Positions 44,799 to 53,981 of a stretch of DNA of 64,000 nt are shown piece after piece (the stretch's first letter is position 1; each line of letters opens with the position of its first letter). A model generated the notes under the pieces. It made no database searches, was not told the origin of the DNA, and worked only from the letters and a program-made list of their open reading frames with translations. This stretch comes from Paracrocinitomix sp039939375 (GTDB taxonomy: Bacteria > Bacteroidota > Bacteroidia > Flavobacteriales_D > Crocinitomicaceae). The stretch covers positions 1,116,001 through 1,180,000 of the forward strand of contig JBDVJO010000011.1 of NCBI GenBank assembly GCA_039939375.1, in the 5' to 3' direction. A program made the position numbers and the translations under genes.

Positions 44799-45881
44799 AT
44801 GGATTCAAAAACTAGATTTATAGGACTAATGTCTGGAACCTCTTTAGATGGATTAGACTTGTGTTGTGTTGATTTTTTGAGCCAGAAGAACGAGTTGATA
44901 TATGACATAGTAGCAACGAGAGCTGTGCCTTATGATGCTGGTTTTAAAAAAGAACTGAAGGAAGCGATTAACTTTCAAGAGCTGCAAGTTTCTAGATTAA
45001 GTGTTGATTTTGCGAAGTTCATGGCTAACCAGGTGAATGTCTTTATTCAAGATAATCATCTTGAAGATTCGGTTGATTACATAGCTTCTCATGGACATAC
45101 AGTTTTTCATCAACCCCAAAAAGGGATAACTATTCAAGTGGGAGATGGTCAAGTTTTAGCGGATTTAACAAAGATTTCTGTTGTCAATGATTTTAGAGTT
45201 GGAGACGTTAAGTTAGGTGGCCAAGGAGCTCCTCTTGTGCCAATTGGTGATCGGCTGCTTTTTCATGAATATGAATCTTGCCTAAACCTTGGAGGCATTT
45301 CAAATCTTTCATTCGAAAAAAATGGAGAAAGAATAGCTTTTGATATCGGTCCGGCAAATATTCCGTTGAATTATCTAATGATGGATGAGGCCGGTAAGGA
45401 TTATGATGAAAATGGGCAACTGGCCAAAAGTGGGCAGGTGATTCAAGCAATGTTGAGAGATTTGAATAGACTTTCTTATTACAATGATCCGATTCCAAAA
45501 TCACTCGGAATAGAGTGGATGCGTTCAGACCTTTTTCCTATCATACAAAAATATCAATCAGAAAGTTTGGCTGATCGGCTAGCCACTATCGTTGAGCATG
45601 AGGCCATTCAAATTGCTGAAGTATTAAACAAAAATGAATTACGGAATGTCCTGATAACTGGAGGAGGTGTTTTTAATTCTTATTTATTAGAAAGAATTGC
45701 CCTTTATTCAAATGCGTCAATTGAAGTGCCAGAAAAGCAGGTGGTGGAATTTAAAGAAGCCTTGATATTTGCATTGTTGGGTTACCTGAGAGTGTTTAAC
45801 CAAATTAATGTATTGTCTTCAGTTACGGGAGCTACAAAAGATTCTTGTGCGGGAATAATCCATACTCCATCTATAAAATAG
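44799..45881 (+). CDS. anmK: Anhydro-N-acetylmuramic acid kinase
   Basis: 360 residues, ASKHA-fold sugar kinase: 'GLMSGTSLDGLDLC' (phosphate 1), 'YIASHGHTVFHQP', 'VNDFRVGDVKLGGQGAPLVPIGD' (catalytic Asp region), 'CLNLGGISNLSF' and 'AFDIGPANIPLNYLM', 'LITGGGVFNSYLLERI'. It phosphorylates 1,6-anhydroMurNAc in peptidoglycan recycling. Length and motifs match AnmK. Followed by the gdh-nhaD unit on the same strand after 72 bp. Confidence 0.95.
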   Translation: MDSKTRFIGLMSGTSLDGLDLCCVDFLSQKNELIYDIVATRAVPYDAGFKKELKEAINFQELQVSRLSVDFAKFMANQVNVFIQDNHLEDSVDYIASHGHTVFHQPQKGITIQVGDGQVLADLTKISVVNDFRVGDVKLGGQGAPLVPIGDRLLFHEYESCLNLGGISNLSFEKNGERIAFDIGPANIPLNYLMMDEAGKDYDENGQLAKSGQVIQAMLRDLNRLSYYNDPIPKSLGIEWMRSDLFPIIQKYQSESLADRLATIVEHEAIQIAEVLNKNELRNVLITGGGVFNSYLLERIALYSNASIEVPEKQVVEFKEALIFALLGYLRVFNQINVLSSVTGATKDSCAGIIHTPSIK

Positions 45882-45922
45882 TCCACTTAAGCGAATGCTG
45901 TCCAATCATTTAAAAACTTTGT

Positions 45923-45930
45923 TATTTTTG
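45923..45930 (+). promoter_or_regulatory. Putative -7 element of the gdh-nhaD unit
   Basis: TATTTTTG, a TAnnTTTG match, 23 bp before the ATG at 45954. The -33 region is not clear. Confidence 0.4.
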
Positions 45931-45953
45931 CAGCTGTAAAAAATTGAGAATTC

Positions 45954-47183
45954 ATGATACAACTTCTTGAGAAATTTGAGAATAAGAGACCTGAAATCGT
46001 TTTCGAATGGAAAGATGCGGAAACAGAAGCAGAAGGTTGGGTAGTTATTAACTCGTTAAGAGGAGGTGCTGCCGGAGGAGGAACTCGAATGAGAGTAGGT
46101 CTTGATAAAAGAGAAGTTGAGTCATTAGCAAAAACCATGGAGGTGAAGTTCACAGTAGCTGGACCTCAAATTGGTGGTGCTAAATCAGGAATCAATTTTG
46201 ATCCAAATGATCCAAGAAAAGCTGGTGTCTTGAAAAGATGGTATGCTGCAGTGACTCCTTTGTTGAAGCACTATTATGGCACAGGTGGAGATTTAAATGT
46301 TGATGAAATTCACGAAGTGATTCCAATTACTGAGGATTGTGGAGTTTGGCATCCTCAAGAAGGAGTGTTTAACGGACATTTTCAACCCAGAGAAGCTCAA
46401 AAGATTAATAGAATTGGACAATTGCGTCACGGAGTTCTGAAAGTAATCGAAGATGCTAAGTATACACCTGCGGTGAGCAGAAAGTATGTGGTGGCAGATA
46501 TGATAACTGGTTATGGTGTTTCTGAAGCAGTGCTTCATTACTACAATATTTGGGGTGGAGATGTGAAAGGAAAGAGAGTGATTATCCAAGGGTGGGGGAA
46601 TGTAGGTTCTGCTGCTGCTTTTTATTTAGCGCAAGCCGGCGCAAAAGTTGTTGGAATCATTGATCGTGTTGGAGGCTTGATAAATGAAGAAGGATTTTCT
46701 TTTGAAGAAATTACAGAGTTATTCTTACAAAAAGACGGAAACAAATTGAAAGCAGATAATATGCTTTCTTTTGAAGAGGTAAATGCTAAAATTTGGGACG
46801 TGAAAGCCGAAATTTTTGCCCCATGTGCAGCTTCAAGATTGATTACGAAAGATCAAGTAGATAGAATGATTGCTGGTGGAATGGAAGTGATATCAGCTGG
46901 AGCAAATGTTCCGTTCGCTGATAAAGAAATCTTTTTCGGACCAATTGCAGATTACACAGATGAGCATTTAGCAATAATTCCTGATTTTATTTCAAATTGT
47001 GGAATGGCAAGAGTATTTGCTTATTTAATGAGTAATGATTTAGATGATATTTCAGATGAAGGAATTTTTAAAGATACTTCTGAAACCATCAAAAATGCTA
47101 TGGTCGTAGCACATCAAAAAAATAGTAACAAAACCAAAATTGCGAAGACAGCTTTTGAAATCGCATTGAATAAATTAGTTTAA
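45954..47183 (+). CDS. Glu/Leu/Phe/Val dehydrogenase family protein (glutamate dehydrogenase-like)
   Basis: 409 residues. Dimerisation domain with 'SLRGGAAGGGTRMRVGLDKREVESLAKTMEVKFTVAGPQIGGAKSGINFDP' (the Lys in GGAKSGI corresponds to a catalytic/substrate lysine), 'GTGGDLNVDEIHEVIP', then a Rossmann domain with 'RVIIQGWGNVGSAAAFYLAQAGAKVVGI' and 'ISAGANVPFADKE'. Oxidative deamination or reductive amination of an amino acid; the closest fit is glutamate dehydrogenase but substrate is not certain. 12 bp before nhaD, so probably an operon. Confidence 0.85.
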   Translation: MIQLLEKFENKRPEIVFEWKDAETEAEGWVVINSLRGGAAGGGTRMRVGLDKREVESLAKTMEVKFTVAGPQIGGAKSGINFDPNDPRKAGVLKRWYAAVTPLLKHYYGTGGDLNVDEIHEVIPITEDCGVWHPQEGVFNGHFQPREAQKINRIGQLRHGVLKVIEDAKYTPAVSRKYVVADMITGYGVSEAVLHYYNIWGGDVKGKRVIIQGWGNVGSAAAFYLAQAGAKVVGIIDRVGGLINEEGFSFEEITELFLQKDGNKLKADNMLSFEEVNAKIWDVKAEIFAPCAASRLITKDQVDRMIAGGMEVISAGANVPFADKEIFFGPIADYTDEHLAIIPDFISNCGMARVFAYLMSNDLDDISDEGIFKDTSETIKNAMVVAHQKNSNKTKIAKTAFEIALNKLV

Positions 47184-47195
47184 TAATTAGAAGTT

Positions 47196-48686
47196 ATGGG
47201 AATTGCAATAATAATGGTGATCATATTTGTTGTAGGGTATTTAGCGATAGCCTTAGAGCATAATATTAAAGTTGATAAAGCTGCCTCAGCCCTACTTATC
47301 GGGATGATTTGTTGGGGAATGTATGCAATTTGGCCTGAAGCGCATTTGGGTATTGAACCAGACGCAACTATCCTAGATATTTCGAGAGATTCAACTATTC
47401 ATGCTAACAATCCTGCATTTGCTGAGTTTGCCAATCATGAGGTAATCAAAGAAAAAGATGAGATTTTAAATCATGGAAACTTTGATGCTGAGTTTACTAC
47501 AAAAGATCCGCATCATACTTCACATCATGTGCATGAGTACGTAGAGCATGGATTGATGCATCATTTATTTGAAATTGCAGGAATATTATTCTTCTTATTA
47601 GGAGCAATGACCATTGTTGAGTTGATTGATGCTCATGAGGGGTTCTCCGTCATCACAGATAGGATTAATACAACCTCCAAGGTTAAACTACTTTGGGTGA
47701 TCTGTTTGTTGACCTTCTTTATGTCAGCAGCTTTAGATAACTTGACAACTTCAATTGTAATGATTTCAGTGATTAGAAAACTGATTGATGACAAAGAAGC
47801 GCGTTGGTTGTTTGGTGGTTTCATTATTATTGCAGCGAATGCCGGTGGAGCATGGTCTCCAATTGGGGATGTTACCACAACTATGTTATGGAATAACGGA
47901 CAATTACCAGAGACAACAATAATCATTGTTAACTTGATTATTCCTTCATTGGTAGCTTTAATTGTGCCACTAGTTTTAGCATCTTTCTTTGTGAAAGGAG
48001 AAGTTCACCGTCCTGAAAAAATTGAAGCTTTACCTGGTCATGAGCCAGTTGAAGTAACAAACTTTGAAAAGACGTTTGTTTTCTTCTTAGGTTTAGCTGG
48101 ATTATTATTTGTCCCTGTATTTAAAACCTTAACACATTTACCTCCATTTACAGGTATGATGTTGTCTTTAGGTGTGCTTTGGGCGGTAACTGAAGTGATG
48201 CACGGTAAGAAAACTGGAGAGTTAAAAAGAAACCTGTCGGTAATCTCTGTATTACAAAAAGTGGATACAGCTTCCGTATTATTCTTCTTAGGGATTTTGA
48301 TGGCGGTAGGAGCTTTACAAGAAGTAGGCCATCTGAACACAGTAGCAGGATTCTTAGATAATGCAATGGGCGGAAATATCTATACCATCAACGTATCAAT
48401 CGGATTATTGTCTGCGATTGTAGATAACGTTCCTTTGGTAGCGGCGGCTCAAGGTATGTATCCGATAGCGGAAGCGGGAGATTTTGCCGTGTCTGGTAAA
48501 TTCTGGCAGTTCTTAGCTTATTGTGCTGGTACTGGTGGATCTGCTCTAATCATTGGTTCTGCGGCGGGTGTTGCAGTAATGGGGCTAGAGAAGATTTCTT
48601 TCGGTTGGTACATCAAAAAAATCAGTATGTATGCGATTATCGGATATCTTGCTGGTGCAGCTTGTTACTTCTTTATGTTCAGCTAA
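47196..48686 (+). CDS. nhaD: NhaD-type Na+/H+ antiporter
   Basis: 496 residues with about 12 transmembrane helices. Family features: 'FFMSAALDNLTTSIVMISVIRKL', 'ANAGGAWSPIGDVTTTMLW', 'VDTASVLFFLGILMAVGALQEVG', 'SAIVDNVPLVAAAQGMY', 'GTGGSALIIGSAAGVAVMGLEKI'. A His/Asp-rich extracytoplasmic loop (about 95-130, 'HHTSHHVHEYVEHGLMHH') precedes helix 3. Exports Na+ in exchange for H+, as expected in saline habitats. Shares a probable operon with the dehydrogenase gene. Confidence 0.92.
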   Translation: MGIAIIMVIIFVVGYLAIALEHNIKVDKAASALLIGMICWGMYAIWPEAHLGIEPDATILDISRDSTIHANNPAFAEFANHEVIKEKDEILNHGNFDAEFTTKDPHHTSHHVHEYVEHGLMHHLFEIAGILFFLLGAMTIVELIDAHEGFSVITDRINTTSKVKLLWVICLLTFFMSAALDNLTTSIVMISVIRKLIDDKEARWLFGGFIIIAANAGGAWSPIGDVTTTMLWNNGQLPETTIIIVNLIIPSLVALIVPLVLASFFVKGEVHRPEKIEALPGHEPVEVTNFEKTFVFFLGLAGLLFVPVFKTLTHLPPFTGMMLSLGVLWAVTEVMHGKKTGELKRNLSVISVLQKVDTASVLFFLGILMAVGALQEVGHLNTVAGFLDNAMGGNIYTINVSIGLLSAIVDNVPLVAAAQGMYPIAEAGDFAVSGKFWQFLAYCAGTGGSALIIGSAAGVAVMGLEKISFGWYIKKISMYAIIGYLAGAACYFFMFS

Positions 48687-48839
48687 TCAGAACAACTAAA
48701 ATTTAGTAGTTAATAACTTCTCGCTACTGGCATTTGGCTAGTTGGTTTATTGCGTAATTTTCCAAAGAATTTGGGATATTGGGTCGTCTTTGTAACGATT
48801 GAATCCACCCAACGTTAATAAATTAAAACAAACCAAATT

Positions 48840-49580
48840 ATGAGCTTTTTCCCTTTATTATTACAATCATCAGGGTTAGATAGTTTAAATAACGCACAAC
48901 AAGTAGAGAAAATCACTGACTTAACAAAGGATGTGAAAATCTGGGATTTAATCATTGGAATTGATCCTACTACGGGTGAGGTTTCGTTAACCAATTTATT
49001 GGTAATGATTGCCCTGTTCGCGCTTTCGATAATCGCCGTTTATATATTTGTTGAGAGATTTTTATCGATTAGTAAATCTTTGAAAGAAGAGAAAAATTTC
49101 ATGGTTCGTGTTAAAGAACTATTGATTGATGGTAAAATAGAAGCGGCACGAGATTTATGTGCGCAAACTGATAATCCAGCTGCAAGAATGGTTGAAAAAG
49201 GAATCTCTAGAATTGGAAAGCCAATGAGAGATATCGTTAGCTCAATTGAAAACGTAGGAAAGCTTGAAATTTATGAGTTAGAAAAACGCATGAGCTTTTT
49301 AGCTACCGCTTCAGGTGCTGCTCCTATGATTGGATTCTTAGGAACAACATTGGGTATGATCAGGGTTTTCCACTCTATGCGATTTGAAGCTTCATTTGAT
49401 ATCTCTACTATTTCTGGTGGAATCATGGAGGCTATGATTACGACTGTTGCCGGATTAGTTGTGGGAATTATCTCCTATATGGCTTACAATTATTTAGTAG
49501 CTAAAGTAGACAAGGTAATCCACCATATGGAGGGAGCTTCAATTGAGTTCTTAGATTTATTGAACGAACCAGGGAAATAG
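48840..49580 (+). CDS. ExbB/TolQ/MotA-type proton channel subunit
   Basis: 246 residues with three transmembrane helices (about 55-78, 150-172, 192-215). The last two carry the family pattern 'ATASGAAPMIGFLGTTLGMIRVF' and 'ISGGIMEAMITTVAGLVVGIISYMAYNYL'. Forms the inner-membrane proton channel powering TonB- or Tol-type systems. The N-terminus is hydrophilic and somewhat longer than in E. coli ExbB. Start of an exbB-exbD-tonB-like-folC string. Confidence 0.88.
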   Translation: MSFFPLLLQSSGLDSLNNAQQVEKITDLTKDVKIWDLIIGIDPTTGEVSLTNLLVMIALFALSIIAVYIFVERFLSISKSLKEEKNFMVRVKELLIDGKIEAARDLCAQTDNPAARMVEKGISRIGKPMRDIVSSIENVGKLEIYELEKRMSFLATASGAAPMIGFLGTTLGMIRVFHSMRFEASFDISTISGGIMEAMITTVAGLVVGIISYMAYNYLVAKVDKVIHHMEGASIEFLDLLNEPGK

Positions 49581-49584
49581 TTGT

Positions 49585-49986
49585 ATGAACTTAGGAAGAC
49601 GAAATAAAGTAAAAGCTGAGGGCGGAATGTCGTCTATGACAGATTTGGTATTCTTGTTATTGATATTCTTTATCATTATCAGTACGCAAACGAATGATCA
49701 CTTGCCGGTAGACTTGCCGTCAAATGAAAACAGTCAAACCAGTCCAACCCCTGCGCCAATGGAAATAGGTGTTGGTGAAAACAGCTTGTACTTTTTTGAT
49801 GCTAATAATCCTGAGAATTACACCTTTGATGAGGTCGTTCCAATTTTGGATTCTAAGATGTCAAAAGAAGTAGAGAAGAATTTAAAAATAACGGGAGATA
49901 AGATGTCAAATTATGAAGCCATCTTTAATATAATCGCACTTTCGAAACAAAGAGGTTGGAAACCCGTATTAACTTATAAGAAATAA
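49585..49986 (+). CDS. ExbD/TolR-type biopolymer transport protein
   Basis: 133 residues: basic N-terminus, one transmembrane helix (about 19-38) with the critical Asp in 'SSMTDLVFLLLIFFIIIS', then a periplasmic domain with 'LPVDLPSNEN...' and 'KNLKITGDKMSNYEAIFNIIALSKQRGWKPVLTYKK', the usual ExbD/TolR fold. Works with the ExbB-like protein 4 bp upstream to harness the proton-motive force. Confidence 0.9.
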   Translation: MNLGRRNKVKAEGGMSSMTDLVFLLLIFFIIISTQTNDHLPVDLPSNENSQTSPTPAPMEIGVGENSLYFFDANNPENYTFDEVVPILDSKMSKEVEKNLKITGDKMSNYEAIFNIIALSKQRGWKPVLTYKK

Positions 49987-50050
49987 GGTAAGGTTTTTGC
50001 AGTAGATTAGGAAGCCTTACGTTTTAAGGCATAATTAAAGAGGAGAAACC

Positions 50051-50791
50051 ATGAAGACGATTAGACAAAGTATTCAAGCATTACGAGAAGAGGATCACAG
50101 AAGAGCGTTATACGCAGCTTTAGTGTTTATTATGTTATTGATTTTATTCTTCTTATTAGTGAGTTTGGAAGTTCCAGATCCACCAAAAAAAGAAGAGATT
50201 ATTGAAATTACAATGGAGGACATTGAGTTTGACCTAGGTTCTCAACCTGAAGGTGGAAGTCAAAGTTCAAGTGAAGTTTCTGAGGTAACACCTGTTCCTC
50301 AAAGTGATCCAGCTCCTTCACATGATACTCAAACAAATGAGTCTGTTAATGTGCCTTCAGGCACTGGTGGAACAGGAACACAGGCTAATAATGAACAAGT
50401 GAATAAACCAGATGATGCTTTCGTCTTTCCAGGCTCGGGTCAGGGAAATGGAAACGGTTCAGGTCCTGGTTTTGGTCAAGGTTCGGGTGTAGGTGGAAAT
50501 GGTCAGGGAAACACACCTGGAGATGGAACTTATAATCCAAGTAGAAAAATTACAAGACCACCAACTTTCAATGCTTCAGCTCAGGAAGAAGGAAAGATTG
50601 CACTAGATATTTATGTTGATGCAGCAGGAAACATTGTTCAAACAAAATTCAAAGAGTCAAAGTCAACTTCAGGTAGTGACTACCTAAGAAAGCTTGCTGA
50701 GAAAGCAGCTAAAACAATGAAGTATGATGCAAAACCTGGTGCTGGAACAGAGTACGTAGGTTATCAAATATTTACGTTCAAGAAGGCTTAA
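50051..50791 (+). CDS. TonB-family energy transducer-like protein
   Basis: 246 residues: one N-terminal transmembrane helix (about 18-40), 'SLEVPDPPKKEEIIEITMEDI' after it, a long linker rich in Pro/Ser/Gln then Gly/Asn (about 65-165, with GNGxG repeats), and a C-terminal TonB_C-like domain ('EGKIALDIYVDAAGNIVQTKFKESKS..AEKAAKTMKYDAKPGAG'). The Gly-rich linker replaces the usual Pro-Lys/Pro-Glu spacer. Its position after exbB-exbD supports a TonB/TolA role. folC follows 6 bp later. Confidence 0.82.
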   Translation: MKTIRQSIQALREEDHRRALYAALVFIMLLILFFLLVSLEVPDPPKKEEIIEITMEDIEFDLGSQPEGGSQSSSEVSEVTPVPQSDPAPSHDTQTNESVNVPSGTGGTGTQANNEQVNKPDDAFVFPGSGQGNGNGSGPGFGQGSGVGGNGQGNTPGDGTYNPSRKITRPPTFNASAQEEGKIALDIYVDAAGNIVQTKFKESKSTSGSDYLRKLAEKAAKTMKYDAKPGAGTEYVGYQIFTFKKA

Positions 50792-50797
50792 CATTAC

Positions 50798-52024
50798 GTG
50801 ACAACATCACTTAAATTTGAGTCGTATGATGCCGCAGTAAGTTGGCTTTTTGTACAACTGCCCAATTATCAAAAAGAAGGTTTAAAAGCTTATAAGCCAG
50901 GATTGGAAACAATCTTGGCTTTGTTATTGGCGATTGATGATCCCCATAATAAATTTAAATCCATCCATCTTGCCGGTACTAACGGAAAAGGGTCCGTTGC
51001 GCATATGTTAGCTTCAGTATACCAAACAGCTGGTTATAAGGTTGGCATATTTACTTCTCCTCATATTTCAGATTTTAGAGAACGGATAAAGATAAATGGT
51101 CAACTCGTAAGTGAACAGCTTGTGTTGGATTTTGTCAACCAAAACGCCCCTTTAATCCAAGAGTTAAATGCCACATTTTTTGAGATTACCACCGCTTTAG
51201 CTTTCTCAGTTTTCGCAAAAGAGCAAGTAGATCTTGCTATAATTGAAACTGGTTTAGGAGGTCGATTAGACTCAACAAATGTTCTTACACCTATAGCTTC
51301 TGTAATTACAAATATCGGTTTAGATCATCAACAGTTTTTAGGTGATACCTTAGCTTTAATCGCCAAGGAAAAGGCAGGGATCATCAAACCTGGCGTTCCG
51401 GTGATAGTTGGTAAGAAACAAAAAGAGACTGAAGAAGTTTTTGAACAAGTAGCCCAAAAAAATAATTCAACTTTACTATATGCAGTTCCTTGTGATTACC
51501 CTTCAGATTTGCTAGGATTATTTCAAGAAGAGAATAAAGCTACTGTTTTTACTACGATAGAGATTCTCCAAGAAGAACTGCCGGTTAGGCAAAGAGATGT
51601 TCAAGAGGGCTTGCTCCAAGTGGCTGAAGAAACCAACTTTAAAGGACGTTTTCAGCAAATAGGGTCAGAGCCTTTAACCATTGTAGATGCTGCTCATAAC
51701 TTAGACGGAGTGAAAAATTTAATGTCTGAATTAAGCCATCTGACCTTTGATGAGCTTCATTTGATATATGGAGCATCCAATGATAAAGATGTTCAGGAGA
51801 TTATAGATCTTTTACCCAAGTCGGCGCATTTTTACTTCGTTGAATTTGATTCTCCAAGATCTGTTAAATCAGATCAGTTTGAAGAGTTAGGTAAACAGAA
51901 TAAGTTGAGTGTTTCTACTTATAAAGGTTCGGCAAAAGCTTTAGAATCGGCACAAATAAAAGCCACCAAAAAAGATTTAATTCTTTTGTTTGGCAGCTTT
52001 TATATCATGTCAGAAATTATTTAA
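50798..52024 (+). CDS. folC: Bifunctional dihydrofolate/folylpolyglutamate synthase
   Basis: 408 residues, Mur-ligase-like. 'FKSIHLAGTNGKGSVAHMLASVYQTAGYKVGIFTSPHISDFRERI', 'AIIETGLGGRLDSTNVL', 'TNIGLDHQQFLGDTLALIAKEKAGIIK' and 'IVDAAHNLDGVKNLM'. Adds glutamate to dihydropteroate and tetrahydrofolate. GTG start at 50798, since no upstream in-frame ATG fits and the family starts at this position relative to the P-loop. Stop interlocked with the convergent gene in TTAA (52021-52024). Confidence 0.94.
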   Translation: MTTSLKFESYDAAVSWLFVQLPNYQKEGLKAYKPGLETILALLLAIDDPHNKFKSIHLAGTNGKGSVAHMLASVYQTAGYKVGIFTSPHISDFRERIKINGQLVSEQLVLDFVNQNAPLIQELNATFFEITTALAFSVFAKEQVDLAIIETGLGGRLDSTNVLTPIASVITNIGLDHQQFLGDTLALIAKEKAGIIKPGVPVIVGKKQKETEEVFEQVAQKNNSTLLYAVPCDYPSDLLGLFQEENKATVFTTIEILQEELPVRQRDVQEGLLQVAEETNFKGRFQQIGSEPLTIVDAAHNLDGVKNLMSELSHLTFDELHLIYGASNDKDVQEIIDLLPKSAHFYFVEFDSPRSVKSDQFEELGKQNKLSVSTYKGSAKALESAQIKATKKDLILLFGSFYIMSEII

Positions 52025-53976
52025 TCTTTCAATAATTTCATTTTATTTAATCCATTTTCATGCTCAATTACCAATTGATATGCTCCTTTTGGAAGGTTGT
52101 TGATATCAAAATTTGTGAGATTATTTTCAAAAGTTTTGACCTCTTTTCCGCTTAAATCATAAAGAATAATAGACTGAATATTCTGTAGTTCTTGTATGCC
52201 GTCTATTTCAAACAAACCAGTTGTTGGATTTGGGTAGACTTTTAAGTCTTTTAGTTCGGGTTCAAAAATTGAAGATCCGATTATCACATTGTAGCATGAT
52301 GAGAATTTTGAACAGTTGGCATCCGTGATTTGTACTGCGTAATTCCCATCAACAGAAGGGGTGAAGCTTTGATTGTTCTCTCCAGAAATTGGGGCGTTCG
52401 AGTTATCACAATCCACCCATTGGTAAGTTAAACCAGAAGCAACTGCTGTTAAAGTTGTTCCTGAAAGTGTAACTGATGTGTCTACCGAAGTAGTTCCTAA
52501 GGTTAAATTCACGGTAGAATCACATCCGCCAATTGAGGTGAATGTTTCAACGTGAACCCCTACGTCAGAAGAGTCAAGCAAATTAGGTCCGAATTGATAC
52601 GTGCCATCTTCACAGATGTCTACAGATGTGGAATAGTTGTAATCTTCATGGATAGTGATGTCTTGAGTGAAAGTTCCGGAACATGTTCCTGAAGTAGTGT
52701 AGGTAATAGTATAGGGTCCACCAGGAATTGAGTTGTTTAAATCGATCTCACCAGTAGTTGTGTTTAAAAAGGTAATTTGTCCCGGTCCTGAAAAAGTACC
52801 TCCGGGGGTAACAACAGAGCCGGCGATTGGGTTAGGGTCAGTTTGGCAATAATCTGTTGAATAAACGAATGAGGCATCTTCAGAGGTTGTGATTGTGACA
52901 TCAAAAGTTTGCACGTCACCACAAGGTCCGCCAATAGTATTTGTGATGGTGTAGGGGCCACCAGGTGTTGATGCAGATAAATCTATTTCGCCAGTAGATG
53001 TGCTTACAAAAACAACTTCTGTTGGACCTGAAAAAATACCGCCACCTGTTCCAGTTATTATTGCTGAAGGATTTGCATCACTTTGGCAGAAAGTAGAAGC
53101 GCTATAATTGAAACTCGCATCACCATCTTCTACAATTTCAATGGTAGTTGATGCAACTCCATTTGAGCCGTAAACATAATCTACGATATATATCCCTGGA
53201 GTTGAGGAAGCAGGGGTCACCTCTCCTGTAGTTGAATTTATAGAAAGACCAACTGACGAAAAGTAGCTACCAGTAATGTTTCCAGACTGTAAGGGGAAAA
53301 TTGGAGCATCACTTACACATAACACATCAGGATTATAGTCAATAATAGTAGCTGGATTTTCATTGATGGTTAATAAAGCACCGCTTCCTCCACCAGAAGT
53401 GGGTGTGTCTCCGGAAGTACTGCCATTACCATTCACAGCCATCCCAATTCCATAAATACTTACAACTCCTGCTCCAGAAAACGGTGCAATCCAGTTCATA
53501 GAGAAAGTATAGCTTCCCGCTCCACCTGCTGTTCCTGCATGTTCAGCATACTCTACACCACCTATATTTGTGATTTGAGTGTTCGCAGTTAGGGTAGATC
53601 CAAAATCTCCTGCCTGAGCATTTGTTGATGTTAATGCGTTCGCTTGAAAACCAAAGTTGTTGGCCGTATTCGCAGTTACGGTAATATCTAAAACATAATC
53701 TTCTCCCGGGTCATAAGAGGTTACCGTAGATCCAAATTCATCCTTTAATTGTCCGTTAATAGAAGGTGTAAAAGACCCACCACTATGACAAGCTGCACAG
53801 GTTCCTACTGAAAGCGGGCCACCTGTACGGTCTTGACCTAAAATCGCTCCTGCACCTCCTGATCTTGGATCTTCAGGATGATAAGGTGCTAAATCAAAAG
53901 TTGAAAAAACATTTGTGGTTGATATAGTGAATAGGGCGGCGCCTAAAATTAGGCCAGAGATTAGAATCTTTTTCAT
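52021..53976 (-). CDS. T9SS-secreted choice-of-anchor V protein with CxxCH motif
   Basis: 651 residues: signal segment (about 1-25), Cys60-Cys63-His64 ('GTCAACHSGGS'), a choice-of-anchor V domain (about 70-205), then two clear ~80-residue Ig-like repeats ('DASF.Y....CQ.D.NP......GG.FSGP....F....TGEIDL..S.PGGPYTIT'), an 'YQWVDC....PISG' module and a T9SS type A domain ('LKVYPNPTTGLFEI...LPKGAYQLVIEHENGLNKMKLLKD'). Paralogue of 38673 at the N-terminus, expanded with extracellular repeats. Potential surface heme protein (inference). Confidence 0.8.
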   Translation of the reverse strand: MKKILISGLILGAALFTISTTNVFSTFDLAPYHPEDPRSGGAGAILGQDRTGGPLSVGTCAACHSGGSFTPSINGQLKDEFGSTVTSYDPGEDYVLDITVTANTANNFGFQANALTSTNAQAGDFGSTLTANTQITNIGGVEYAEHAGTAGGAGSYTFSMNWIAPFSGAGVVSIYGIGMAVNGNGSTSGDTPTSGGGSGALLTINENPATIIDYNPDVLCVSDAPIFPLQSGNITGSYFSSVGLSINSTTGEVTPASSTPGIYIVDYVYGSNGVASTTIEIVEDGDASFNYSASTFCQSDANPSAIITGTGGGIFSGPTEVVFVSTSTGEIDLSASTPGGPYTITNTIGGPCGDVQTFDVTITTSEDASFVYSTDYCQTDPNPIAGSVVTPGGTFSGPGQITFLNTTTGEIDLNNSIPGGPYTITYTTSGTCSGTFTQDITIHEDYNYSTSVDICEDGTYQFGPNLLDSSDVGVHVETFTSIGGCDSTVNLTLGTTSVDTSVTLSGTTLTAVASGLTYQWVDCDNSNAPISGENNQSFTPSVDGNYAVQITDANCSKFSSCYNVIIGSSIFEPELKDLKVYPNPTTGLFEIDGIQELQNIQSIILYDLSGKEVKTFENNLTNFDINNLPKGAYQLVIEHENGLNKMKLLKD

Positions 53977-53981
53977 AGTTT